Shown piece after piece: positions 14,628 through 22,796 of a DNA stretch of 64,000 nucleotides. The stretch is from NCBI GenBank assembly GCA_963740605.1, contig CAVUFC010000018.1:372001-436000 (forward strand), written 5' to 3'. Source of the DNA: DASSUW01 sp963740605 (GTDB lineage: Bacteria; Actinomycetota; Thermoleophilia; Solirubrobacterales; Solirubrobacteraceae). Numbering within the stretch: position 1 is the first letter of the stretch; every line of letters begins with the position of its first letter. Position numbers and translations under genes: made by a program. The notes under the pieces were generated by a model. The model had not been told where the DNA came from, did not search any database, and saw nothing but the letters and a program-made list of their open reading frames with translations.

Positions 14628-17600
14628 ATGACGGGGCGGCTCGGGCCCGAGTCGGTCTTCGCCGGGTACCGAATCGAGACGCTCGTCGGCCGCGGCGGGA
14701 TGGGTGTCGTCTATCGCGCGACCGATCTGTCGCTCGATCGGCCGGTCGCCCTGAAGCTGATCGCCCCCGAGCTCGCGGACAACGCGCGCTTCCGCGAGCG
14801 GTTCCTCGCGGAGCCGCGGCTCGCCGCTTCGCTGGACCACGCCAGCGTCATCCCGATCTACGAAGCCGGCGAGCACGACGGACAGCTGTATCTGGCGATG
14901 CGGTACGTGCCGGGCAGTGATCTCAGGACGCTGCTCGAGCGCGACGGGCCGCTCGCCCCGGAGCGCACGCTGGCGATCCTCGATCAGATCGCCGGCGCGC
15001 TCGATGCCGCGCACCGACAGGGCCTGGTGCACCGCGACGTGAAGCCCGCGAACGTGCTCCTGGACGAGGACGAGCACGCGTACCTCACGGACTTCGGCAT
15101 CACGAAGCAACTGGGCGATGATGCCGGCGATGCCGGTCAAGGGACGCTCGACTACCTCGCTCCCGAGCAGATCCGCGGCGAGCCGGTCGACGGGCGCACT
15201 GACGGCTACGCGCTCGCCTGCGTTTTGTACGAGTGCCTCGCCGGCCGGCCCCCATACCGTCGCCAGACACCCGCGGAGACGATGTGGGCGCACCTGCGCG
15301 ACGACCCACCGCTGCTCGAGAGCCACCCCGCCCTCGACCCGGTCCTGCAGCGCGGCCTCGCACACGAGCGCGACGACCGCTACCCGACCTGCGCCGCGCT
15401 GATCGACGCGGCGCGTGCGGTGCTCGCGCCGCGAGCCTCACGCGGCCGCGTCTTCATCGTCGCCGGGCTCGCCCTGATCGCGGTCGCGGTCGCCGCGGCC
15501 CTGTTCGCCAATTCCTCCGGAGACGGAGGCGCGGCCGCGAAGGCGCCCGAGGGCAACGGCGTCGCCGCGATCGAGCCGACCTCGGAGCGGATCGCCGCGT
15601 TCGTCGAGACCGCGGGGGCGGCGAGCAACATCGCCGTGGGTAGCGGCGCCGTCTGGTTGCTGAGCGGCGATGACCGCACGATCTCGCGCATCGACCCGAA
15701 GACGAAGGCGATCACCGGGAGGGTCAACAGCCCCGAGGCGGCGACCGACCTCGCGGCCGGCGGAGGCGCCGTGTGGGTCGGGAGCGGTGGGGGCCTCGGC
15801 GGCAACTGGACCAACACGGTGTACCGGATCGATCCCGCGACGAACCAGACCACCCACACGGTCAGTCTGCCGCCGGAGGCGTCGGGCGGTGATCGCCTCT
15901 TCATCAACAGCGGCTACCCGCAGATGGCGGTCGGCGCCGGCGCGCTGTGGGCGACCGGCGGCGGCTGGGTTGCGCGCCTTGATCTGCACAGCGGCGCGCT
16001 TGTCGCGACGGTTGACGCCGTGGCTGGCCGGATCGCTGCCGGGCCTGAGGGCGTGTGGTACATCAACCCGTTCGACGCCGGCGCCGTCACACCGATCGAC
16101 CCGCGGACGAACCGGACGGGAAAGGCGATCCATATTGGCGACGCGGGACTCTCGGGCATCGCCGTCGGCGCCGGCTCCGTGTGGGTGACGGCCGAGCGCG
16201 AAGGCTTCGTGTTCCGGATCTCGCCCGGCGCGAGCCCCGCGATCGCGCAGATCGACGTGGGCACGGGCGCCAACTACATCGCCTATGGCGCCGGCGCGGT
16301 CTGGGTGGCGAACTACGTCGAGGGCACGCTTTCGCGGATCGACCCGCGCACGAACACGGTCGTCGCCAAGACGCCGATCGGCGCGGTCCAGTCGCTGGCG
16401 GCGGGCGTCGGCTCGGCGTGGGCGAGCACGGCGGGGGCGACGCGCGCCGGCACGTTGCCCGTATCGGTCTGCACCGACGAGTCGCCGGGCGGCAGGGCGG
16501 ACGTGCTGATTGCCTCGGATCTCCCGCTGCAAGGTGAGGGCGGGGAGGTGCCGCGGGCGATGGCCGACACGATTCGCACCGTGCTCGCGGAGCACGATTT
16601 CAAGGCGGGGAAGTACGACGTCGGCTATCGCTCGTGCGACGACTCGACCGAGCAGGCGGGCTCCTACGAGCCGCGGCGGTGCGCCGCCAACGCGAACGCG
16701 TTCGCCGGCGCCGATCAGCTCGTGACGGTGATCGGCCCCTGGAACTCCGGCTGCGCACAGGTCGAGCTGCCGATCCTCAACCGGGCGCCGGGCGGGCCGC
16801 TGGCGGTGATCAGCCCCACCAACACCGAAACCGGGCTCACCCGTACCGGCGTGCCGCCGCCGGTGGGGAATCGGGGCACGCCCGAGATCTACTACCCGAC
16901 CGGCACGCGCCATTTCGTGCGTCTCATGTCACCCGACAGCGTGATGGGCGCCGCCGAGGCGGTGCTCGCCGACCAGCTCGGCCTCCAGCGCGTCTACGTG
17001 CTCCACGACGGCGACCCCTCGTTGAAGCGGACCTTCGTCGATCCGTTCCGCGCGACGGCACGCAGGCGCGGCGTGGGCATCGCCGGCTCGACCCGCTTCA
17101 ATCCGGACAACGCAAAGCGCTACGACGCGATCGCGCTTCAAGTCGAGCGTTCCGGCGCGGACGGGGTGCTCTTCGCGGCCGGTCCCTTCCGGCCCGAGGT
17201 CAAGCTCCTCAAGGCCGTGCGCCGGCGGCTCGGGCGCGGCGTGCCGGTGATGGCCGGCAACGAGTTCGCCTCCCACCCGACCAAGCAGCTGTTCGCCGAG
17301 GGCGGTTCAGCCGTTCGCGGCGTGTACGTACCCACGTTCGACGTACCTCGTACCGCGTTCTCGATGACCCCGGCGGCGCGCCGCGTCACACGCACGATCG
17401 ATGCCGAGAAGTCCGGCACGCTCGAAGCGGCGCAGGCGACCGAGACCGTGCTCGACGCCATCGCCCGCTCCGACGGCACGCGGGCCTCGGTGCTCTCCGA
17501 GCTCCGCGCCACCAAGGTCACCGACGGCATCCTCGGGACATTCCGCTTCGACGACCGCGGCGACATGGTGCCGGGCTGGGTCCCCATCGTGCGGATCACC

Positions 17601-17684
17601 CGGCCTGCCCAGAGCATGGCGCCGGCTCTTGAAGGCGCGGCCGCCGATCGCGTCGTTCGCGTTGCCCCGAGCGCGGGCGACTGA
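14628..17684 (+). CDS. Transmembrane Ser/Thr kinase with extracellular beta-propeller and periplasmic-binding domain
   Basis: 1018 residues from the ATG at 14628. The kinase domain (about 13-268) is complete: Gly loop GRGGMGVVYRA, Lys43, HRD at 135-137 with Lys139 and Asn142, DFG at 155-157, APE at 178-180. One transmembrane helix spans about 275-293. Outside the cell are six to seven beta-propeller repeats (about 330-615), each of the form G(A/S)GAVWV..(I/L)DP.TN. A LivK/ANP-receptor-like ligand-binding domain follows (about 620-1000; LIASDLPLQGEGG, VIGPWNSGCAQVELPIL, VISPTNTETGL). The protein should sense an external ligand and signal by phosphorylation. The regulator gene begins 3 bases later, recalling Streptomyces AfsK/AfsR. 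Confidence 0.92.
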   Translation: MTGRLGPESVFAGYRIETLVGRGGMGVVYRATDLSLDRPVALKLIAPELADNARFRERFLAEPRLAASLDHASVIPIYEAGEHDGQLYLAMRYVPGSDLRTLLERDGPLAPERTLAILDQIAGALDAAHRQGLVHRDVKPANVLLDEDEHAYLTDFGITKQLGDDAGDAGQGTLDYLAPEQIRGEPVDGRTDGYALACVLYECLAGRPPYRRQTPAETMWAHLRDDPPLLESHPALDPVLQRGLAHERDDRYPTCAALIDAARAVLAPRASRGRVFIVAGLALIAVAVAAALFANSSGDGGAAAKAPEGNGVAAIEPTSERIAAFVETAGAASNIAVGSGAVWLLSGDDRTISRIDPKTKAITGRVNSPEAATDLAAGGGAVWVGSGGGLGGNWTNTVYRIDPATNQTTHTVSLPPEASGGDRLFINSGYPQMAVGAGALWATGGGWVARLDLHSGALVATVDAVAGRIAAGPEGVWYINPFDAGAVTPIDPRTNRTGKAIHIGDAGLSGIAVGAGSVWVTAEREGFVFRISPGASPAIAQIDVGTGANYIAYGAGAVWVANYVEGTLSRIDPRTNTVVAKTPIGAVQSLAAGVGSAWASTAGATRAGTLPVSVCTDESPGGRADVLIASDLPLQGEGGEVPRAMADTIRTVLAEHDFKAGKYDVGYRSCDDSTEQAGSYEPRRCAANANAFAGADQLVTVIGPWNSGCAQVELPILNRAPGGPLAVISPTNTETGLTRTGVPPPVGNRGTPEIYYPTGTRHFVRLMSPDSVMGAAEAVLADQLGLQRVYVLHDGDPSLKRTFVDPFRATARRRGVGIAGSTRFNPDNAKRYDAIALQVERSGADGVLFAAGPFRPEVKLLKAVRRRLGRGVPVMAGNEFASHPTKQLFAEGGSAVRGVYVPTFDVPRTAFSMTPAARRVTRTIDAEKSGTLEAAQATETVLDAIARSDGTRASVLSELRATKVTDGILGTFRFDDRGDMVPGWVPIVRITRPAQSMAPALEGAAADRVVRVAPSAGD

Positions 17685-17687
17685 GCC

Positions 17688-19253
17688 ATGCGGCGGCTCG
17701 AGTTCCGTCTGCTGGGGCCGCTCGAGGTGCGCGAGCGCGACCGCGCGCTCGCGTTCGGCGGAGGCCAGCAGCGGGCCCTCCTCGCCGTGCTGCTGCTACA
17801 CGCGAACGAGGTCGTGTCGGCCGACCGGTTGATCGATGCGCTGTGGGGCGCGGCACCGCCTCCGACCGCGGCGAAGACGGTCCAGATGTATGTCTCGCGG
17901 CTGCGCAAGGAGCTCGGCGACGGCCGGCTCGTGACCCGCGCTCCCGGCTACGCGCTGCAGGTCGAACGGTCGGAGCTCGACCTCGCGCAGTTCGAGCAGC
18001 TGCTCGGCGAGGCGCACCGCTCCGAGCCTGCGCTCGCCGCCGACACGCTGCGACGCGCTCTGGCGCTGTGGCGCGGGCCTGCGCTCGCCGACCTCGCCTA
18101 CGAGTCGTTCGCGCAGCCGGAGATCGCCCGGCTGGAGGAGCTGCGCTGGGCGGCGCTCGAGCAGCGGATCGACGCCGACCTCGCCGCCGGACGGCATGCG
18201 GAGCTCGTGGGGGAGCTGGGCGCGCTCGTGGCCGAGCACCCTCTGCGCGAGCGGCTGCGCGCGCAACTGATGCTCGCGCTCTACCGCTCCGGCCGGCAGG
18301 CGGAGGCACTGAGCGCGTATCGCCAGGCCCAGCGCGAGCTGTCCGACGAGCTCGGTCTGGAGCCGAGCGAGGAGCTCAAGCGGCTCGAGCAGGCGATCCT
18401 GCGCCAGGACGCCGAGCTCTCGCCGGCGCGTGACGTTCCGGCTCCGGCAACTCCGGCCGGGCGCTCACTGCTGCTCGCTCCGCGCGCGCTCGCCGGTGTT
18501 GAGGCGCTCGTCGCGCTGGCCGGGCCGCTGGCGGCCACCGATCCGCCGCGTGAGCTGATCGTGGCGGCGATCGTCGACGGGGCCGAGCTGGCGTCCGCGA
18601 CCGCCGCGCTCGCCGAGCGCCGTGAGGAGCTCCTCGCAGCGGGCGTCGCGGCGCGGGCGGTGGCGTTCTCGTCGCGCGCGGCCGGGCGAGACGTCGTGCG
18701 GCTCGCGGGCCAGGAGAACGTGGACCTGCTGGTCAGCGAGATCGTGCACCCGACCCTCGACGATGACGCGACCGCCGTCCTCGAGCAGGCGCCGTGCGAT
18801 GTCGCGCTGCTGGTCGGAACGCCGCGAGCGGGCCCGGTGCTCGTGCCGTTCGGTGGCGCCTGGCATGACTGGGCGGCGCTCGAGCTCGGCGCCTGGGTCG
18901 CGCGGGCGACCGGCGCGCGGCTGCGGCTGATCGGCGCGCTCGGCACGAACGACGCGCCCGACGCGAGCCGCCTCCTCGCCGACGCGTCGCTGATCGTGCA
19001 GCGGACGGCCGGCATCGTGGCCGAGCCGCTGCTCGCGCCGCCGGGGCGCGGCGTGCTCGCGCTGGCCGAGGGCGCCGGGCTGCTGGTCGTCGGCTTCTCG
19101 GAGCGCTGGCGGCAGGAAGGGCTCGGCCGGGTGCGCCGAGCGCTGGTGGAGGCGCCGCCCGCGCCAACCGTGCTGGTCCGGAGAGGACCGCGGCCGGGCG
19201 GGCTGGCGCCTCCGGAGACCGTCACGCGGTTCGGCTGGTCCTTGACATCTTGA
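17688..19253 (+). CDS. SARP/BTAD transcriptional regulator with C-terminal Usp-like domains
   Basis: 521 residues. The N-terminal winged helix (about 1-95; RLLGPLEVRERDRALAFGG, then ADRLIDALWG and YVSRLRKELG) is the OmpR-type DNA-binding domain of SARP regulators. The bacterial transcriptional activation (BTAD) helical repeat domain follows (about 97-245; LRERLRAQLMLALYRSGRQAEAL). After a Pro/Ala linker, residues about 262-505 look like two universal-stress-protein-type alpha/beta domains (each ending in VALLVGTPR- or TVLVRRGP-like strands). I see no clear ATP-binding GxxG-x9-G(S/T) motif. It lies 3 bases after the receptor kinase gene, so it is the likely phosphorylation target. Confidence 0.85.
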   Translation: MRRLEFRLLGPLEVRERDRALAFGGGQQRALLAVLLLHANEVVSADRLIDALWGAAPPPTAAKTVQMYVSRLRKELGDGRLVTRAPGYALQVERSELDLAQFEQLLGEAHRSEPALAADTLRRALALWRGPALADLAYESFAQPEIARLEELRWAALEQRIDADLAAGRHAELVGELGALVAEHPLRERLRAQLMLALYRSGRQAEALSAYRQAQRELSDELGLEPSEELKRLEQAILRQDAELSPARDVPAPATPAGRSLLLAPRALAGVEALVALAGPLAATDPPRELIVAAIVDGAELASATAALAERREELLAAGVAARAVAFSSRAAGRDVVRLAGQENVDLLVSEIVHPTLDDDATAVLEQAPCDVALLVGTPRAGPVLVPFGGAWHDWAALELGAWVARATGARLRLIGALGTNDAPDASRLLADASLIVQRTAGIVAEPLLAPPGRGVLALAEGAGLLVVGFSERWRQEGLGRVRRALVEAPPAPTVLVRRGPRPGGLAPPETVTRFGWSLTS

Positions 19254-19575
19254 CGACGGCGATGCCGCCGCCGACGGCGACCAGCGTGAGGCCGAGCACG
19301 CCGGCGGCGCCGATCCCGGCGTCGGCCCAGTCGATCCCGTCCGCCGCCGGGGCGGGGTTGTCGGCCGGCACCTTGACGACGGTGACCTCGGGCGCGTTGA
19401 ACGTGCCCCGGCCCTCGGCGGCGTCGCGGGCGTCCGGGGACCGCAGGTCCTGGTAGCCGCTGGTGTCCTGGAGCGGGTAGTTCGGGTCCGACGCGTACGG
19501 GTCCGCGAAGGCCGGCGAGGACGCGAGAGCGGCGATCGTGAGGCCCAGCGCGGCACTGCGGGTGAGGCGAGTCAT
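19222..19575 (-). CDS. Exported small protein with C-terminal membrane helix
   Basis: 117 residues. A signal peptide (about 1-24) ends in SSPAFA, followed by a short outer segment of about 60 residues rich in Asp, Pro and Ala (DPYASDPNYPLQDTSG). A C-terminal transmembrane helix (about 85-107) ends in a short basic tail. It is a type I membrane protein of unknown family. Its stop lies inside the 3' end of the convergent SARP gene (32-base overlap). Confidence 0.7.
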   Translation of the reverse strand: MTRLTRSAALGLTIAALASSPAFADPYASDPNYPLQDTSGYQDLRSPDARDAAEGRGTFNAPEVTVVKVPADNPAPAADGIDWADAGIGAAGVLGLTLVAVGGGIAVVKMSRTSRTA

Positions 19576-19685
19576 GCTGGCTCCTGTGCTCTTCGACCGC
19601 CCGGTGCGGTCGTCTGCCAGGCACGCTGACCGTGAGCGGTATACGCGCGGTAACAGTTCGGTCTAAGCCGGTAAACGCGGCGGTG

Positions 19686-20222
19686 CTACGCGGGGGGACG
19701 GTCGTAGCGCAGCTCGACCATGCCGCTGGCGCGCGGGACGACGCCTGCGAGGCGCATCGGCGGGCCGGGCAGCCGGCGCTCGAACAGGGGCTTGCCCGCG
19801 CCTAGGACCACCGGGACGACCGTGACGCGGACCTGGTCGAGCAGCCCGGCCTCGGCGAACTGCGACGCGATGCCGCCGCCGCCGACGACCCACAGCCGGC
19901 CTTCGCCGGCCGACGCGATCATCTCCTCGTGCGAGCCGTTGAATCGCACGTCCTGGCGCTCCACGCCCGGCAGCTCGCGCGAGGTCAGCACCCAGTACGG
20001 CTTGCCCGGGTACGGCCAGTCATCCGCGTTCGCGAGGATCCACTCGAACGTGACCGAGCCGCTGACGAGCGCGCCCACGCCGGCATAGAAGTCGTCGTAG
20101 CCGTCCATCGGATCGGCGTCCGGTTCGCCACCGTCGTACTGGGTAAGCCAGTCGATGGAATCGTCTGACTCGGCGATGTAGCCGTCGAGCGAGGCGGCGG
20201 CGTAGTACACAACTCCGGGCAT
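19686..20222 (-). CDS. Dihydrofolate-reductase-like (RibD C-terminal domain) protein
   Basis: 178 residues. The N-terminus YYAAASLDGYIA, the segment ALVSGSVTFEW and the cofactor-site motif LWVVGGGGIASQF place it in the RibD-C/DHFR-like family. The family binds NADPH and reduces pterin-, flavin-precursor- or unknown substrates; many actinobacterial copies have no known role. The sequence VPVVLGAGKPLFE before the C-terminus is typical. Its ATG overlaps the first bases of the open frame of the divergent PEP-utilising gene, supporting the downstream start of that gene. Confidence 0.88.
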   Translation of the reverse strand: MPGVVYYAAASLDGYIAESDDSIDWLTQYDGGEPDADPMDGYDDFYAGVGALVSGSVTFEWILANADDWPYPGKPYWVLTSRELPGVERQDVRFNGSHEEMIASAGEGRLWVVGGGGIASQFAEAGLLDQVRVTVVPVVLGAGKPLFERRLPGPPMRLAGVVPRASGMVELRYDRPPA

Positions 20223-20271
20223 GTCATCGATTATCTATGATGCGGCCCGCAGTCGAGCCGAGGAGGAAGAG

Positions 20272-21999
20272 ATGGCCGTGGCCGAGGAGGTCCTGGGAAC
20301 GTTCCATGGGTCGGACGAGTTCCCGATCGAGTGGCAGGAGGGCGAGAAGGAGCTCTTCTGGATCTACGACGACCTCCACATCCCGAACCCGGTGTCGCCG
20401 ATGTTCTTCGACATCGGCGGGTGGTGGCTGACGTGCGACCACATGTTCCGCCGCTTCGGCACGCCGTTCGCGTCGGACTGGATCGCCAAGGAGATCAACG
20501 GCTACGTCTACACGGCCGCCGTGCCGGCCGACTCGGAGATCCGCAGCGAGGCGACCGAGTACCAGGCCCGCTACGTCCCGCGCGTGCCGCGCGACCCCGA
20601 CCACGCGGGCAAGATCGGCGCCTACCTCGGCTGGGTGCTCCCCGAGTACGCGGGCAACTTCCTCGGCTGGTGGCGTGAGCGGCTGCGCCCGGAGATCGAG
20701 CGCAACTTCGAGTACCTGGACGGCATCGACTACGACGCCGCGAACATGCGCGAGATGGCGGTCTACCTCGAGGACGCGATCGACGTCCACGACCGCCACT
20801 GGAAGATCCACTGGATGCTGAACTTCGCCCAGTTCTCGTCGACGACGAACCTGAACGCCGTCATCGCCGAGGTGCGCGGCGGCGAGGACCCGGGGCTGAT
20901 GGGCCGCCTGCAGTCGAGCCTCGAGGACCGCAACTGGGACTCGATCGAGGACCTCTGGAAGCTCAAGGAGGAGATCAAGGGCGACCAGGAGCTGTCCGCA
21001 GCCTTCGAAGGCGAGACGGCGGCCGACGTGATGCGCGCGCTCGGCGGCTCTGACCGCGGGAAGCGCTTCGTCGAGGAGCGGATCGTCGCGCACCAGAAGA
21101 CGTTCGGCTACAAGTCGATCTGGTCGCACGAGTTCGCCTTCAAGACGTGGCGGGAGGACTCCGCGCCGATCGTCGAGGCGATCCGCGGCTACATCGCGAC
21201 CGACTACGACTACCCGTCGAACATCCAGTCGGTCCGCGACGACCTCGAGGCCGCGAAGGTCGAGGTGATGGAGGGCGTCGACGGTGACGGGCGCGAGACG
21301 CTGCAGGAGGCGCTCGACCTGTCGCTCGGGATGAACCCGCTCACCCCGGACCACCACTTCTACATCGACCAGGGGACCAACGCGCGGTTGCGGATCGCGC
21401 TGATCGCGATCGGCGGAAAGCTCGCCGACGCAGGTGTGCTCGACGACGCCGAGGACGTGATGTACCTCCGCTACAACGAGCTGCGGCTGCTGATGGCCGA
21501 CCAGTCGGCGTTCGACGCGCACGAGATCGTCTCCGACCGCCGCGACTACCGCGAGGACGCCGCCGAGCGGCGCCCGCCGTCGTGGGTCGGCACCGCCACG
21601 CAGACCGCGCTCGACTTCCCCTACAACGCGCTCTGGGGCTTCCCCGAGAAGTTCTACGCGGGCGAGCCGTCGACGACCGGCGAGGTCAAGGGCCTGGCCG
21701 CTTCGCCCGGCGTGGTCGAGGGCCCGGCCCGGTTCGTCGCCTCGCTCGACGAGTTCGACCAGGTCAAGGAGGGCGAGATCCTCGTGTGCCGGATGACCAA
21801 CCCGGCGTGGGTCGTGCTGTTCACGAAGATCACCGGGCTGGTCACCGAGGCGGGCGGCGCGGTCAGCCACCCGGCGGTCGTCGCCCGCGAGTTCGGGATC
21901 CCGGCCGTCGTCGGCACCACCAACGCCGGCGAGCGGATCAAGACCGGCGACCGGATCCGGGTGAACGGCAGCACCGGAGTCGTAGAGATCCTGGGTTGA
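20272..21999 (+). CDS. PEP-utilising (phosphohistidine) subunit, PEP-synthase / phenylphosphate-synthase alpha-like
   Basis: 575 residues from the ATG at 20272, chosen because GAGGAGGAAGAG lies directly upstream. The C-terminus is the swivelling phosphohistidine domain: AGGAVSHPAVVAREFGIPAVVG, with catalytic His533 in SHPAVVARE. The N-terminus contains DLHIPNPVSPMF, as in the central part of PEP-synthase-like and rifampin-phosphotransferase-like enzymes. There is no ATP-grasp domain here; it is encoded separately at 29216-30082. Together they equal one dikinase, organised like phenylphosphate synthase PpsA/PpsB. The likely role is phosphorylation of a hydroxylated substrate at the start of the catabolic operon. 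The substrate is unknown. Confidence 0.8.
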   Translation: MAVAEEVLGTFHGSDEFPIEWQEGEKELFWIYDDLHIPNPVSPMFFDIGGWWLTCDHMFRRFGTPFASDWIAKEINGYVYTAAVPADSEIRSEATEYQARYVPRVPRDPDHAGKIGAYLGWVLPEYAGNFLGWWRERLRPEIERNFEYLDGIDYDAANMREMAVYLEDAIDVHDRHWKIHWMLNFAQFSSTTNLNAVIAEVRGGEDPGLMGRLQSSLEDRNWDSIEDLWKLKEEIKGDQELSAAFEGETAADVMRALGGSDRGKRFVEERIVAHQKTFGYKSIWSHEFAFKTWREDSAPIVEAIRGYIATDYDYPSNIQSVRDDLEAAKVEVMEGVDGDGRETLQEALDLSLGMNPLTPDHHFYIDQGTNARLRIALIAIGGKLADAGVLDDAEDVMYLRYNELRLLMADQSAFDAHEIVSDRRDYREDAAERRPPSWVGTATQTALDFPYNALWGFPEKFYAGEPSTTGEVKGLAASPGVVEGPARFVASLDEFDQVKEGEILVCRMTNPAWVVLFTKITGLVTEAGGAVSHPAVVAREFGIPAVVGTTNAGERIKTGDRIRVNGSTGVVEILG

Positions 22000-22796
22000 T
22001 GGAGCCGGAGTGGATGGCGCCCACCTCTCTCGAGGAGGCCCTCGCGCTGCGCGCCGAGCGCGGGGATGAGGCGACCGTGCTCGCGGGCGGGACGTTCCTG
22101 GGCATCCTCATGAACCAGGGCTTCCTGGCGCCATCCGCGCTGCTCTCGCTCGGCCGCGTGCCCGAGCTGCGGGAGATTCAGGTGGTGGGCGGCGAGCTGC
22201 GGCTCGGCGCGATGGTCTCGCACCGTCGCGTCGAGCGCGAGGTCTCAGACGGCTGGCCGGTGCTGGCGCGTGCGTTCGGCCTGGTGGCGAGCCCGCGCGT
22301 GCGCAACCAGGCGACGGTCGGCGGCGTACTCGCCGATGCCGACTACGCCTCGGACCCGCCGGCGATGCTCGCCGCGCTCGACGCTCGCGCGATCCTGCGC
22401 TCGCCCCGCGGTGACCGCGCGGTGGCGATCGGGGAGCTGATCCTCGGCTACTACGAGACCTGCATCGAGCCCGACGAGCTGCTCGTCGAGGTGCGGGTGC
22501 CGGCGCAGCCGGAGCGGGCGACGTACCGCAAGTTCCGCTCGCGCTCGGCCGAGGACCGGCCGTGCGCGGCCGTCGCGGCGGTGAACGGCGACCGTCTGCG
22601 GGTGGTCGTCGGCGCGGTGGCCGAGACGCCGCAGGAGTTCCCGGACCTGTGCGACGGCGAGCCGGAGGAGGTCGCGGCAGGGTACGCGGAGCGGATCGAA
22701 GCGCTGAGCGACTCGCGCGGGTCGGCGACGTACCGGCGGCGCGTGATCGCCGCCGAGGTCAGGCGCGCGGTGGAGGACGTATGGACCCGCGCGTGA
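21999..22796 (+). CDS. Molybdenum hydroxylase FAD-binding subunit (CoxM/XdhB-like)
   Basis: 265 residues, coupled to the previous gene by TGATG. FAD pyrophosphate motifs are visible: VLAGGTFLGILM (about 27-38) and NQATVGGVLADADYASDPP (about 100-118). The C-terminal CO-dehydrogenase flavoprotein domain covers about 170-262. The subunit passes electrons from the iron-sulfur subunit to an acceptor. The large and small subunits are the next two genes, so this is a complete three-subunit xanthine-oxidase-family enzyme in M-L-S order. No cofactor-maturation gene such as xdhC is present nearby. Confidence 0.9.
   Translation: MEPEWMAPTSLEEALALRAERGDEATVLAGGTFLGILMNQGFLAPSALLSLGRVPELREIQVVGGELRLGAMVSHRRVEREVSDGWPVLARAFGLVASPRVRNQATVGGVLADADYASDPPAMLAALDARAILRSPRGDRAVAIGELILGYYETCIEPDELLVEVRVPAQPERATYRKFRSRSAEDRPCAAVAAVNGDRLRVVVGAVAETPQEFPDLCDGEPEEVAAGYAERIEALSDSRGSATYRRRVIAAEVRRAVEDVWTRA

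Noticed and set aside
20221..20271. ATG at 20221 as the start of the PEP-utilising gene.
   Set aside because: It overlaps the ATG of the divergent DHFR-like gene and has no ribosome-binding site. The ATG at 20272 follows GAGGAGGAAGAG directly.
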